Of a DNA stretch of 64,000 nt, positions 1-11,182 are shown one piece after another (the first letter of the stretch is position 1; each line of letters opens with the position of its first letter). The notes under the pieces were generated by a model, which saw only the letters and a list, made by a program, of their open reading frames with translations, had not been told where the DNA came from and did not search any database. The translations under genes and the position numbers were made by a program. Origin of the DNA: Isoetes taiwanensis (lineage: Eukaryota > Streptophyta > Lycopodiopsida > Isoetales > Isoetaceae). The stretch is from assembly GCA_021234155.1 (NCBI GenBank), contig JAJEKV010000027.1:13052916-13116915 (forward strand), read 5' to 3'.

Positions 1-1198
1 TGAAAATCCATCAAATGGACGTAAAGACGGCATTTTTGAACGGAGTTTACATGAGGCAACCGGCTGCCTTTGATCAACAAGGCAAGGTATATAGATTGAA
101 CAGAGCTTTATACGGTCTTAAACAGAGCCCAAGGGTGTGCTACAATCGAATAGATCAGCTCCGTCAAAATCTCAATTTTACCAGGTGCATATCAGAGTGG
201 AATGTTTATGTGAAATGGAACATGCAAAATGTTCTTATGGTCATGTTCTCATGGTCATAGTATATGTGGATGATCTCATCATAATCAGCAAGGGCATGGA
301 AGGGATCGATGCTATCAAGAAAGCTTTGAAGGCTGAGTTTTGTATGACAGATTTGGGGGAAATTAAGACATGTCTGGGACTGCAAGTGTACAGAGATAGG
401 CAGCAAGAACATTAATCATCCATCAAGAACATGCAATTCGGAAGTTATGCGGCAGGTTTGGAATGAGGGAATGCATGACAAAGGAAACTCCAGCACTCTT
501 ATCGAGACTCGAAGGAAATGGAACCTCGAACTAGAAAGGAAGAACTTGAAATGGAAAAATTCCATATAATGAATGCAGCCGGGGCTTTGATGCATATCAT
601 GGTCAGCATTAGGCCTGATATAGCACAAGCAGTTAGTGCTGTGAGCAGATTCATGCAACATCCAGGGCCAGATCATTGGAAAGCAGTGAAAAGAATTATC
701 AGATATCTGCAAGGTACATTAGGTCTGAAATATGGTCCAGATTCCAATTATCCAACAGTAAAATTGGTATCATTCGTAGATGCTGACAGGGCAGGGGATC
801 AGGACACAAGGAGATCCACCACAGGTTTCTCTCTCATGCTTCATGGGGCAGCAATTACATGGACGAGCTCAAAACAAACCTCTGTGGCTTTATCATCCTG
901 TGAAGGAGAGTATGTAGCCACATCTGCAGTTGTAAGGGAGACAATTTGGGTAAGACAATTCCTAGCAGAATTCGGGTATGATCACGCATGGCCCACAGTT
1001 GTATACAGTGATAACAAGAGCAGTATTGCCCTTACAGAAAATATGATACATCACAGGAAATCCAAGCACATTTCTATCCATCACCACTTTACAAGAGAAA
1101 AGGTTTTGGATGGATCTATAAAAATGAAGTATCTTCCAAACGACGAAATAAACGTCGCCTTGATATTTCGGCTTTTTTGCCTTGTTATTAAAACCTGA
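1..1198 (+). pseudogene. Ty1/Copia pol fragment, copy 1 (reverse transcriptase + RNase H)
   Basis: The window opens inside a Copia reverse transcriptase. The palm motif MDVKTAFLNG is encoded from 15, ALYGLKQSPR follows, and the catalytic YVDDLI is near 263-280 in another frame, so at least one frameshift separates them. From about 560 a longer frame carries RNase H: the RAGDQDTRRSTTG stretch, the SCEGEY acidic site and YSDNKSSIAL. The protein ends abnormally after KMKYLPND, where the usual copia C-terminus is replaced by an inserted hairpin-rich sequence. The 5' part (integrase, gag) lies outside the window. This copy is almost base-identical to 9015-10217 over long blocks, so it is one half of a large duplication, not an independent old insertion. 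The frameshifts mean it cannot encode a working polyprotein. Confidence 0.9.
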
Positions 1199-1425
1199 AA
1201 CTTCTGTCGATGCTTTCTTGATTTTTTGGTGCCGGAATGTTGGGAAAAAAATTTGGAACAGGAAATATCAAATGTCGTTTATTTCGATCAGAAATTCTTT
1301 GCCGGCGAGGAAATTTCGGCCTTGCGCCAGCTTCTTGGTACCGCCGCCGCCGTGGCTTTCACCGAAATTTCTTGCCGGCAAGAATTACCTGTTCGAAATG
1401 CCAACACACCGCTTACAAAACCTTT
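1142..1425. mobile_element. Foldback insertion inside Copia copy 1 (degraded copy)
   Basis: Equivalent to 10157-10435. The pol reading frame stops matching copia after LPND and resumes as LLTKPLC-like sequence after about 1428. The intervening 0.28 kb is rich in inverted repeats: GACGAAATAAACG near 1144 and the pair GAAATTTCGG (about 1311) / CCGAAATTTC (about 1362). Compared with the second copy, the arms here have many one-base losses and substitutions, so the hairpin is less perfect. Confidence 0.6.
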
Positions 1426-1497
1426 GTGTGCGACAAGTTTCAAGTTCATAGAGAGACTCTAGGTTTGGAGCCTCCATTATAAGCGGAATAGGGGGGT

Positions 1498-1798
1498 GTG
1501 TAAAAATAGTCATCTATAAAAGATTCGTTAATAATATAAAACAGAGATAACGCTCGATATGCTATAAATGAATTATGTTGGACATGTAAATATAGAGGGG
1601 GGACGCAATGGGATTACCCCGATTCTTCCAATTCTCGGTGTCTTTGTTTGTTTTAGAGGTTTCCATTTTGGCGTATATAATTTGATCGCATATACGTGGT
1701 TGCAAGTCATGAAAAAATGCACCATCTATATTGTGGCGATCGCATGGAGGATGGTCCATGCCGGTGCCGAGTTTTAGATGATCAGAGCGCTGAACAAC
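1498..1798 (+). repeat. Probable Copia 3' LTR segment, copy 1
   Basis: A purine-rich tract (AAGCGGAATAGGGGGG) directly precedes TGTGTAAAAATAG, the layout of a polypurine tract followed by an LTR starting with TG. A TATA-like CTATAAAAG lies near 1516. The segment matches 10530-10833 and diverges from it at 1798/10833, so the true LTR end is not fixed. No second LTR of this element is in the window. Confidence 0.5.
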
Positions 1799-2770
1799 CC
1801 ACCAAGATGCAAGTACCTTTCTCATCCTATCAAGAACATGCTCTAGGCATCCATGAACTCGGCTCCATTCGACAAAGAAATGAATAAACTTCACAAATAG
1901 ATTTCCTATTTGCTTCATTTCGACTATAAAGAAGAGTCATAGTGTGTCATTTTTCCCTACACAAGTGGAGGTGTCAAAACATGTATTCTTGCGAATGTAC
2001 CAGAATTGGAAAAACAAGGCAAAACTTCACTCAACGTGGCAAAATTATTTCAAAACGTTATTAGGCTATGGCGGCAAGAAGCGCATCTTTAAGGTCAGTT
2101 TCGGTGGCGCTGGTCGCAAATCTTTCTTCTCTGTTGGCGCCATGGATAGAGCTTCAGTTTAATTGTAGTTTTGTGTCATGTAGAGTCTTTCTTGTTGATC
2201 ATCCAACGAACTTTCTTAGCGTTTGCTTTTGCTGTGTTGCGATCTGAAGATCTTGGATATTTTTTCTGGATCATCAAAGAAGGTTTTGGAAGGCTATTTT
2301 CCGTCGTTTTTCAGTTTTGCTTCGATTTTCTCTTGCATGCTTTGTTTTGATGACTTATTTGTGTTTTTACAGGGGCAGATGCTCTGACGGATGATAGCAG
2401 GTTAAATTTTCTTGTTATCTTGCATTCAAACACATATTTTTGACTTACTGAAGAAGGTAACCAAGACACTCAACTGGAGATTTTCAATAAATTTCAAGAC
2501 AGGTGAGCATTCTTGTCTTGTTATTTATTTATTTCATTGTTTCGATATTCTGTTTATTGTTGTTTGGCTATAGTCTGTGTATGTAACTGCTTCGCACAAA
2601 TTCAGGAAGCAGGGCAAATGATCAGATTGATCTTATACGTGCTCTTCTTTCTAGCCTTGGCATATGACTGTCGGCCACATAATCCGGCTGTATGGAGCAT
2701 TGGAAGGCGAATTATGCAAATGTAGATGATGCTGTAAACCGAGCATAACATGACCATATAAAAGGTTCTT
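1799..2770. other. No recognisable gene
   Basis: The first 140 bases may continue the LTR-side sequence of copy 1. The remainder is T-rich and could include 5' exons or introns of the LRR fragment that follows, but no motif is visible. Short ORFs here look accidental. Confidence 0.4.
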
Positions 2771-2771
2771 T

Positions 2772-3460
2772 TCGTGCATGTTTTGCTCCATTATCTGCAT
2801 TAAACTCCTTGGATCTTGAAGGGAATGCATTGACAGGTGACAATACTAAAGAGTACGGAAACTGTTCTGCCCTTAAGCTCATGAATCTGGATGGAAATAG
2901 ATTGAATGGCAACGTGCCTAGAGAGTTGGATAATTGCCGAGCATGAATAGGTTCACGGGAAACATTCCTAGAGAGTGAGTAAATTTTTTGCACCCAAAGG
3001 AATTTATCTTGATTATAATACCATTTAAACAGGAAATATTCCAAGTCAATTGTTCACTCACTACTCTGCTCTCATATATTTACATCTCGAGCTACAACAA
3101 CTTGCTGCTCTGCTCTCGTATATTTACATCTGAGCTACAACAACTTGAAGGGTAGCATTCCTAAAGAGATGGGTAATTGTTCTGCTTTCCAAGAACTGTT
3201 TCTGAACAACAACAATTTATGGGGTAACATCCCAAGAGAATTATATACCAAGCGTTCGGCGCTCCAACTATTGCATCTTCATTCCAATACACTAACCAGT
3301 TTTATTCCAACTGAGATAAGCAATTGCCTTGCTCTTCATGGATTGTCTCTTTTTTCTAACAATTTAACAGGAAATATCCCAATTGAGTTGGCCAAATATC
3401 TTGTTCTCACACAGTTGTATCTGAATTCTAATAACATTGATCAGATTACTCAATTTATTC
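2772..3460 (+). pseudogene. LRR receptor-like kinase ectodomain fragment
   Basis: Leucine-rich-repeat units of the plant extracellular type are readable in pieces. Near 2790-2945 there is LDLEGNALTG, then NCSALKLMNLDGN and LNGNVPRELDNC, ended by a stop. Another unit, FTGNIPRE, follows near 2950. From 3145 an open stretch gives GSIPKEMGNCSAFQELFL, GNIPRELYTKRSALQLLHL and NLTGNIPIELAKY. The repeats follow the LxxLxLxxNxLxGxIPxEL pattern of LRR-RLK ectodomains. No signal peptide, transmembrane segment or kinase domain is found nearby, and stops and short non-coding gaps interrupt the repeats. It may be a few LRR exons left from a truncated gene or a captured gene fragment. Confidence 0.75.
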
Positions 3461-3540
3461 AATTTATTTTTGCTATAGATCAGATTACTCGATTTATTTT
3501 GCTATAACATTGGTTCAATTTTTATTTAGGTGCAGCTTCC

Positions 3541-4030
3541 TAAGTCATAAAAATACAAAATACAAAAGGGGATTGTTGCCCAAACGGGTGAACAAATTGT
3601 ATATGGAAACAAAAATTTTTAATAAGAGGATATTAATTTATAAAATCACAAATATGATTGCGAGCGAGAAAAGCATATGAACATTGCATACGAAAATGGG
3701 GTATAAATGAAAAAAAAATTTAAATAAGAGGATATTAAACTACGAAATCACAAAGGGGGATTGTTGTCAGAAAAGGGGTATGAATATTGGTTGCAAGAAA
3801 TGGGGTACGAATGGAAATGGGTTACAAATGAAGAAATTTTCAAGTAGGAGGATACTAATCTACAAAATTACGAAGAGGGGATTGTTACTAGAAAGAGGTA
3901 TGAACATATTTGTGAGAAATGGGATATGAACATTCCACATGGCAATGGGGTATACAAAAAAAATACAAATAAGAGGATATTAATTTACAAAATCACAAAG
4001 GGGGGATTGTGGCGGATACCCGTTTCTGAA
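3541..4030 (+). repeat. Imperfect tandem repeat, about four units of 102-125 bp
   Basis: The landmark GAGGATA(T/C)TAA followed by AAAATCACAAAG and GGGGATTGTT recurs at about 3626, 3728, 3848 and 3973. Units are diverged and vary in length. The region is AT-rich with G-runs and has no coding potential. Confidence 0.7.
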
Positions 4031-5200
4031 AATCACTTCCTTTCATAGAAAAGGGGGATTTTTAGGGGTTTTTTGTGGTGCATTTTAAGGAGGATATGGG
4101 CATCATTTTTGATGTGTCATGCCCTTTTACAGCTGGCGTTTTTTACTTTCTGTTCATGTGAATCTTCCATTAGCCAGTGTACCTCATTTTGCTAGTTAGC
4201 TTTAGATTGCTAAGATATTCTTGTTCATTATTGTTTTTAAATTTTGTCTGTGTTTTTAGGCGACCTGGATTAGAAAATATGAAATAGGATACATAAGTTT
4301 CTTTAATGAACTAGCAATAATTTTTTTTAGAAGTTTCAAAGTTCTTGTCATTTGGATGGACCAAATGGAAATACTAGGGTTCAAATCCCTGGCCCCTTGT
4401 GTGGTATATGCTGCCATATGCTTATATAAGGCCATATACAGCTTGTTAGACATCACAATAGCCCACATAAATCCTAATTCTTGCTAGCTTATGGCCATAT
4501 ATATGTTTGTAAATATTGATATTTTGATATAAGATTTTTGCATTAATTTCACTATGGTTTTGTACATAAATTATCAATACTTTTATTCTCAAACAATAAA
4601 TGAAATGTCCAAGGAACCTTTCTTAAATTGTTATATAAAGCAAGATCATTTACATAATATAAACATCAAGAATATGATAAAAAACATGCAAAAATTCATG
4701 GAAAAAACTTTGGCCACTTTTGTCTTTAAATGGCAATGGTTTCTAAGGTGTGCATGTATTCTTATATTTATGAAACTAATACCTGTTGCATCAGCCAAAA
4801 TGCCATTGATTTGTGCTTATCATTAAATGGTTAAAGTTGCAAGCCTTGGCTATCTTGATGAAGGAACCATTATACTTTTTGAGAAAAAACTGGGATATTT
4901 TGTTGTAAGGAACAACATTGGCTCATACAAAAAGCTGAAGACAACTTCACTAGACAACCACATTGAGTTGCACAAACAATTAATGTAGAAATCATCACTA
5001 TTAGATGGTTAGACCACATGCTTAAAACATAGCAGTAAAGCACTATTAGAAACAAGTATTAAAGATAACTTCCATTAAACCATGATGATGAATTGTTATA
5101 AGAAACTAGGACAATAAATCATAAGCGTGAACCACCTTATATAACTATTCATTGTTAATCAACATATTAACCCACAAAATAATATTACTTTACTATAGCG
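4031..5200. other. AT-rich, no recognisable gene
   Basis: Short ORFs only. Near 4377 a GGTTCAAATCC string resembles a tRNA-type B box and could mark an old SINE, but no matching A box was found upstream. Nothing else can be supported. Confidence 0.35.
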
Positions 5201-5203
5201 ATT

Positions 5204-6174
5204 TCATGCAAAAATTGTTGTGAAAAACTGATAACAATTAATTTTTGGGGGCCTTGTGTCAAATGTTGAAAGCCCCAAATCTGTCTTTAAACTCTCGTCA
5301 ACAATTGCAAATATATTCTCCGCAGTTGCATTTTTTTGCAAGCGCATGATCCTAACATAAGATGCTCGTCTAACAAAGAGGGTCACGTAGTATACTGTCA
5401 TGCACAGCCAAGACGAGTTATCTTTTGCGGTTGCCTCATCCAATGACATAGCCAACCACTTTGCTTAGACCAATGTGAGTTGGGAAAGTTCTGGTTACTA
5501 GGCTGCATTTCTAAAATCTCTTTTTCCTTAGGATAATCAGTCATAGGCCTTCCTTTTTTTAAAGCATGGAATATTGCCTGTAGCTGCACCAATCTTGCTT
5601 GTAAATTTTTAATTTTTTGAAGCAAATCTTTGATCGGTTTCACAATGGGTAAGTCTTTCTTTGCATGGTACTCCGTATATTCCTCAACATACTGCAAATG
5701 CCTACACTCATCCTTTGTTTTCCACCTCATCACGGACACTTCCTTTCCATCCTCCAGCTTCTTATCATAGGTTTTACCAGCATGCTTCTCTATTGTGTCT
5801 AACTTCAGCTGCAGGTCGACATTAGCTCCTTGTTTCCATGAACATGCATCACATCATGCTCGTCGTGCTCTTGGAAACCCAAATTCATCTTCTTCGACTA
5901 TAGGCCTTATATAAGGAAATCTTCTACCCCAATCTTCCTGAAAATCTCTACCTTGAGTCCACTGACCTGACTGCCTTTTCCGCTTCTTGCTTTTGGCGTT
6001 GTCAACATCAACATTTTCTTGAGGTTCATTTGTTGCTTGATCAGTGGACACCTTTTCACTTGAACCTTCAACTATGGCTTCCAGACTCTCCTCCACAAGC
6101 ACCGTACTGCTGCTACAATTGCCCACAACATTGTTGCTGCTCTTAAAGAATGACAAAATGCTCCGTGTAGACAT
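5204..6174 (-). pseudogene. hAT-like transposase relic, TTF-type zinc finger and N-terminal part
   Basis: Read from 6174 downward, the protein begins MSTRSILSFFKSS, then has a KSKKRKRQS basic patch and a QEDWGRRFPYIRP segment. After an in-frame TGA near 5844 the same frame continues with CDACSW, KLDTIEKHAGKTYDKKL and ECRHLQYVEEY. This order (FPYIR-like, CxxC, LDTxxKH) is typical of the TTF zinc finger at the start of hAT-type proteins such as the ZNF862/DUF4371 group. A frameshift near 5440 leads into MSLDEATAKDNSSWLC and NATAENIFAIVDESLK, resembling the start of the catalytic RNase H-like core (hxxDExT). The rest of the core and the dimerisation domain are absent. One stop, one frameshift and a truncated C-terminus make it a dead copy. 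Confidence 0.7.
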
Positions 6175-6175
6175 T

Positions 6176-6737
6176 CTTATCTGCCTAAGGTCTGGAAATA
6201 CAGCAAGGAAACTGAGATTCAGAAATTAGAAACATAATCATGAAGGTCTTTGAGCAACTAGATATAGGCTAAACCAAAAGAACTTGCACATTCAAGCATC
6301 TTGCATATTCACAAACGTATTGCTGTCATCTTCCTCACTAGTTTTCATGGCACTAATAATCTAATGCAACTATGCTTGATTACAGCAACATCAAAGGGAA
6401 TAACTCTGCATCATCAAAGTATGGCACAAAAAGAAAGTACCTTTAACGTCAACCGAAATCTTATCTGCCTAAGGTCTGAAAATACAGCAAGGAAACTGAG
6501 ATTCAGAAATTAGAAACGTAATCATGAAGGTCTTTGAACTATATAGGCTAGACCAAAAGAACTTGTATGTTCAAGCATCTTGCATATTCACAAATGTACT
6601 GCTGTCATCTTCTTCACTAGTTTGCATGGCACTCATAATCTAATGCAACTATGCTTGATTACAGCATCATCAAAGGGAATAACTCAGCATCATCAAAGTA
6701 TGGCACAAAAGGAAAGTACCTTTAACATCAACCGAGA
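6176..6737. repeat. Two tandem copies of a 284-bp unit
   Basis: The unit starting CTTATCTGCCTAAGGTCTG at 6176 recurs at 6460 and both run to ACCTTTAAC(G/A)TCAACCGA. The copies differ by a few substitutions and a short indel. The repeat begins immediately upstream of the start of the hAT-like reading frame, so it may lie in the 5' end of that element. Confidence 0.9.
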
Positions 6738-6789
6738 AGACTGTGAAACGGGTGTAGGATATGAGTATGACATGCTTGAAATCGTATAA

Positions 6790-7216
6790 TGCAGTGCCAA
6801 GCCAGTAACGGCTCTCAAGCCTTCATTCAGGTTAAAATTTCCTGCTACAACAGAAATCGTATATAGATTATTTACAGAGCTTAAATGCCGGTTGTGAGCA
6901 ATTTCTTACTCAGAATTCATGGTATAAGTCGACATTGTGGATTTCGTTTGCAAGAAATTTACCTCATTGGAGGGGTGCTAAGAGGCGAATCCATCAAACC
7001 GGTCCACCGCTTCCATAGAATTGGCGGCTAAACCGTAAACCTCGGCCTAAGAATATGGGGCGAAAGAAAAAAAAAATTGGGAGATGAACCATTGAAAGTT
7101 GGCGAATTTTTTTCCCGTATTATTCATGGTATCCTACTAACATTTAGAAATTCATTTTAGAAAAAACCTTGAAAATAGCCATTGGGCTAAAATTCACCCC
7201 TTAAGGGCAACCCTGG
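6790..7216. other. No recognisable gene
   Basis: No coding signal or clear repeat. It ends where Copia homology starts, and no LTR like that at 10530 is present, so the second Copia copy is truncated at its 5' side. Confidence 0.4.
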
Positions 7217-8440
7217 ATGTCACTAGCTAGACTAACAGATGTAGGAGTTACTTCTTGTATCAAGAAAGATGAATTGTTACTTCTAAACACAAGAAATTGA
7301 GTCATTGCAAAGGCAGGGAGGACTGGGCATGTATACAAGCTAATTGAAGGTGAACATGAAGAGATTCAAGCATTGGTGGTAGCAGGCCCAAATAAAGACC
7401 TTCAATTGTGGCACAGGCGGTTTGGGCACATCAACAAAACAAGATTACAGCAGCTGCAACAAGAAAACATGGCGACAGGTATGGATGTATCTTCCAAAGG
7501 CAATTTGGGTCTGTGTGAAGGATGCATAGTAGGCAAATTGCATAAAAAGAAAATTAAGAAGAAAGGTACAAGAGCCACAAGGCCTCTGCAGCTTGATCCA
7601 CACTGATTTGAGTGGACACATACTTGTAAAGACATTTAGAAAGGCAGAATACTTTCTGGTGATAGTAGATGATTACACCAGAAAGACCTTTGTATTCCTT
7701 CTAAGAAAGAAGAACGAGGTGCTGGCTGTAGCAAGTTGAAAAAGAAACAGGATACTGTGTATGTGCAATCCAAAGCGACAATGGGACAAAATTTGTATCT
7801 AATATGTTTGATGCATATCTTCAGCAAGAAGAAACTAGGAGGGAACTCTCAAATCCATATGAACATGGTCAAAATGGAGTGGCAGAGAGAAAAATGAGAA
7901 CATTAAAGGAGTACGCGTTGAGCATGATGAAATGGGCAAAAGTATCAGACCAATTTTTGGGAGAGACTAATCTCAACTGCTTGTTATCTTCAAAATAGGG
8001 CTCCGACAGTTGCAGTTCAAGGAAACACACGAGAAGAAGCATGGGGTGGACAAAAGCTAGATGTTGCTCACTTGAAAGTATTTGGATGCATTGCTTATGC
8101 ATTCACTCCAAAGGAAATTTGGAAAACCAAATTGGATGATCGAGCTCGAAAATGCATTTTTTTGGGTTATAGTATGAATGGAAAAGGGTATAGATTGCTG
8201 GATGTGAATACCATAAAAGTAATTAGAAGTAGTCACGTAGTATTTGATGAATATGGTCTGAATCTTGCTCAAGAATTGGAGGAAGGTGACCTTTTCCAGA
8301 ACATACTGACCTATGGCTGGAAATTCAAGAAGAGAATGATACAACTCAGTGCCCCACTGATCCAGGCGAGCAGCAACACAAAGAGAATGATAGCGGGGAC
8401 AGAGAAGATGGTGAGAATGATCCCACAGTAGGATCACGGC
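7217..8440 (+). pseudogene. Copia copy 2: GAG-pre-integrase and integrase
   Basis: From about 7330 the frame gives the GAG-pre-integrase zinc finger: LWHRRFGH, then LCEGCIVGKLH (HHCC ligands). The integrase core follows across frames. LHTDLSG near 7600 supplies the first aspartate, FLVIVDDYTRKTF follows, QSDNGTKF near 7765 gives the second aspartate, and HGQNGVAER near 7870 gives the glutamate. VFGCIAYAF and CIFLGYSMNGKGYRL, the usual post-integrase segment, are encoded from 8072. Gag and protease are missing or unrecognisable. At least three frame changes and several stops prevent translation as one polyprotein. It joins the RT and RNase H segment downstream in the normal copia order (integrase before RT), which confirms Ty1/Copia type. 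Confidence 0.9.
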
Positions 8441-8799
8441 AGCCCGTTATGCAGGACCAAACGGAGACACAAGCTAGGGAAATGGAAATCCCAGAGCAAC
8501 CTGGAGGGCAGATTCACAGAAGTAATAGAGGACATCACCCTATAGCACGGTGGCTTGAATGGAGACGATCAAAAGGGTCGGCAGCACTGTCACAAGTCAG
8601 GGAATATGAGCATAAGTTTGAACAGATGCATGGGTCTTGGTGGGATCAATATATGGAGGAGGTGTGCATGTGAGTGTTTTTAAGCAGAATTGCTTGAACC
8701 TCCGTTTGTTCAAGAGGCAATGAATGGGCCAGATTCTGAACGTTGAAAAATTGCAATGCAAGAAGAAATAGATGCTATGCATACGACACATGCATGAGA

Positions 8800-10217
8800 T
8801 CTAGTAGACCTGCCAAAAGATAGGAAACCCGTCAGATGCAAATGGGTATTCAAAGTAAAGCAAGGAAGTGACGGCTCCATTGAAAGATATCGAGCCAGGC
8901 TGGTGGCTCAAGGTTTCTCTCAGCAATAGGGAATTGACTTTGATGAAACGTTTTCCCCTGTAGCAAAAATGACCTCAATCCACACTGTCTTGGCAATAGC
9001 AGCACAAGAGAACCTGAAAATCCATCAAATGGACGTAAAGACGGCATTTTTGAACGGAGTTTACATGAGGCAACCGGCTGCCTTTGATCAACAAGGCAAG
9101 GTATATAGATTGAACAGAGCTTTATACGGTCTTAAACAGAGCCCAAGGGTGTGCTACAATCGAATAGATCAGCTCCGTCAAAATCTCAATTTTACCAGGT
9201 GCATATCAGAGTGGAATGTTTATGTGAAATGGAACATGCAAAATGTTCTTATGGTCATGTTCTCATGGTCATAGTATATGTGGATGATCTCATCATAATC
9301 AGCAAGGGCATGGAAGGGATCGATGCTATCAAGAAAGCTTTGAAGGCTGAGTTTTGTATGACAGATTTGGGGGAAATTAAGACATGTCTGGGACTGCAAG
9401 TGTACAGAGATAGGCAGCAAGAACATTAATCATCCATCAAGAACATGCAATTCGGAAGTTATGCGGCAGGTTTGGAATGAGGGAATGCATGACAAAGGAA
9501 ACTCCAGCAGCTCTTAATCTGAGACTCAGTAAGGAAATGGAACCTCGAACTAGAAAGGAAGAACTTGAAATGGAAAAAATTCCATATACGAATGCAGTTC
9601 GGCGCTTGATGCATATCATGGTCAGCATTAGGCCTGATATAGCACAAGCAGTTAGTGCTGTGAGCAGATTCATGCAACATCCAGGGCCAGATCATTGGAA
9701 AGCAGTGAAAAGAATTATCAGATATCTGCAAGGTACATTAGGTCTGAAATATGGTCCAGATTCCAATTATCCAACAGTAAAATTGGTATCATTCGTAGAT
9801 GCTGACAGGGCAGGGGATCAGGACACAAGGAGATCCACCACAGGTTTCTCTCTCATGCTTCATGGGGCAGCAATTACATGGACGAGCTCAAAACAAACCT
9901 CTGTGGCTTTATCATCCTGTGAAGGAGAGTATGTAGCCACATCTGCAGTTGTAAGGGAGACAATTTGGGTAAGACAATTCCTAGCAGAATTCGGGTATGA
10001 TCACGCATGGCCCACAGTTGTATACAGTGATAACAAGAGCAGTATTGCCCTTACAGAAAATATGATACATCACAGGAAATCCAAGCACATTTCTATCCAT
10101 CACCACTTTACAAGAGAAAAGGTTTTGGATGGATCTATAAAAATGAAGTATCTTCCAAACGACGAAATAAACGTCGCCTTGATATTTCGGCTTTTTTGCC
10201 TTGTTATTAAAACCTGA
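8800..10217 (+). pseudogene. Copia copy 2: reverse transcriptase and RNase H
   Basis: RT starts near 8826 with KWVFKVKQGSDGSIERY and RLVAQGFSQ, interrupted by a TAG, then DETFSPVAKM and MDVKTAFLNG. The YVDDLI active site is near 9277-9294 in a shifted frame. RNase H follows in a 246-codon frame from 9477: an RRLMHIM segment, RPDIAQAVS, RAGDQDTRRSTTG, SCEGEY and YSDNKSSI. As in copy 1 the frame derails after KYLPND because of an insertion. The segment from 9015 on matches 1-1198 with long identical blocks. This copy is less damaged around 9505-9600, where it keeps LNLRLSKEMEP and YTNAVRRLMH while copy 1 has small deletions. Confidence 0.9.
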
Positions 10218-10435
10218 AACTTCTGTCGATGCTTTCTTGATTTTTTGGTGCCGGAATGTTGCCGGAAAAAAATTTGGAACGCCGGAAATATCAAGGCGGC
10301 CGTTTATTTCGTCCAGAAATTCTTGCCGGCAGGAAATTTCGGGGCGCGCGCCCAGGCTCGCGGCTGCCGCCGCTCGCCAGGGCTTTCGCCCCGAAATTTC
10401 TTGCCGGCAAGAATTACCTGTTCCGAAATGCCAAC
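10157..10435. mobile_element. Foldback (double hairpin) element inserted in Copia pol
   Basis: Two nested inverted-repeat pairs are visible. Pair one: left arm about 10160-10191 (GACGAAATAAACG...) and right arm about 10281-10312, matching over about 31 bases with two small gaps. Pair two: 10320-10346 and 10387-10413, 27-bp arms with one mismatch around a GC-rich loop. The pol frame reads LPND before it and LLTKPLCADKFQVHRE after it, which together would restore a normal copia C-terminus. The block is therefore an insertion that predates duplication of the retroelement. No ORF of its own. It has no clean target duplication that I could identify. Confidence 0.65.
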
Positions 10436-10514
10436 ACACCTGCTTACAAAACCTTTGTGTGCAGACAAGTTTCAAGTTCATAGAGAGACTCTAGGTTTGG
10501 AGCCTCCATTATAA
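10436..10514 (+). pseudogene. Copia pol C-terminal tail
   Basis: The stretch LLTKPLCADKFQVHRETLG followed by LEPPL and a stop matches the copia RNase H C-terminal tail (xDxLTKxLxxxxFxxxRxxLG). It lies 3' of the foldback insertion and just before the polypurine tract. Confidence 0.7.
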
Positions 10515-10529
10515 GCGGAATAGGGGGTG

Positions 10530-10833
10530 TGTTAAAAATAGTCATCTATAAAAGATTCTGTTTATAATAACAGAAACAGAGATAACGTTTTCTGATATGC
10601 TATAAATGAATTATGTTGGACATGTAAATATAGAGGGGGGACGCAATGGGATTACGATTCTTCCAATTCTCGGTGTCTTTGTTTGTTTTAGAGGTTTCCA
10701 TTTTGGCGTATATAATTTGATCGCATATACGTGGTTGCAAGTCATGAAAAAATGCACCATCTATATTGTGGCGATCGCATGGAGGATGGTCCATGCCGGT
10801 GCCGAGTTTTAGATGATCAGAGCGCTGAACAAC
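10530..10833 (+). repeat. Probable Copia 3' LTR segment, copy 2
   Basis: It starts TGTTAAAAATAG right after the purine tract AGCGGAATAGGGGG. CTATAAAAG at 10546 is a candidate LTR TATA box. It matches 1498-1798 and breaks off at 10833, where unrelated sequence begins, so the LTR is probably truncated. An ATCAGAGC string near the end recalls the initiator-tRNA primer site, but eight bases is too short to rely on. Confidence 0.5.
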
Positions 10834-11180
10834 ATTTTTTCAGACCCGTTTTGGGATTGGATTTCAGCTCCCTCAACTTCTTCAAGGGCGTGCTGCAGGG
10901 CCTCTGGTGATAGGCTGGGGTTCTGCTGTTAAACTACGTTGTCATTTTTGGGCAAATATAACTCCATATGAATCGCCCAATATTCAAGTTCATGGCCAAA
11001 GGTCAGAAGGGTTTGTGGGCTGATAGTTTAAATAATATCATTGAATAGAGTGGATATAAAGGTTGAACTTTCTAAAATCAACCTTCTAAAGAAACAACTA
11101 AAAATCTGAGTTTTCTAATACCTTATCAATTTAAAGAATGTATATACATAAACTTGCTACTTATATGCTTGACAAATGGT
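10834..11180. other. Intergenic, no recognisable feature
   Basis: This separates the truncated LTR from the 3' end of the three-exon gene. It probably contains the 3' UTR and polyadenylation region of that gene, but no clear signal was identified. Confidence 0.35.
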
Positions 11181-11182
11181 GG

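Noticed and set aside
1182-1482. Overlapping ORFs after the Copia RNase H in copy 1 as separate genes
   Set aside because: They are frames through the foldback insertion and the copia C-terminal tail.
4360-4400. tRNA gene or SINE based on GGTTCAAATCC
   Set aside because: Only a B-box/T-arm-like string is visible. No acceptor stem, anticodon arm or A box could be placed.
10815-10833. Initiator-tRNA primer binding site after the LTR
   Set aside because: Only ATCAGAGC matches, and this is the 3' side of the element where a primer site is not expected.
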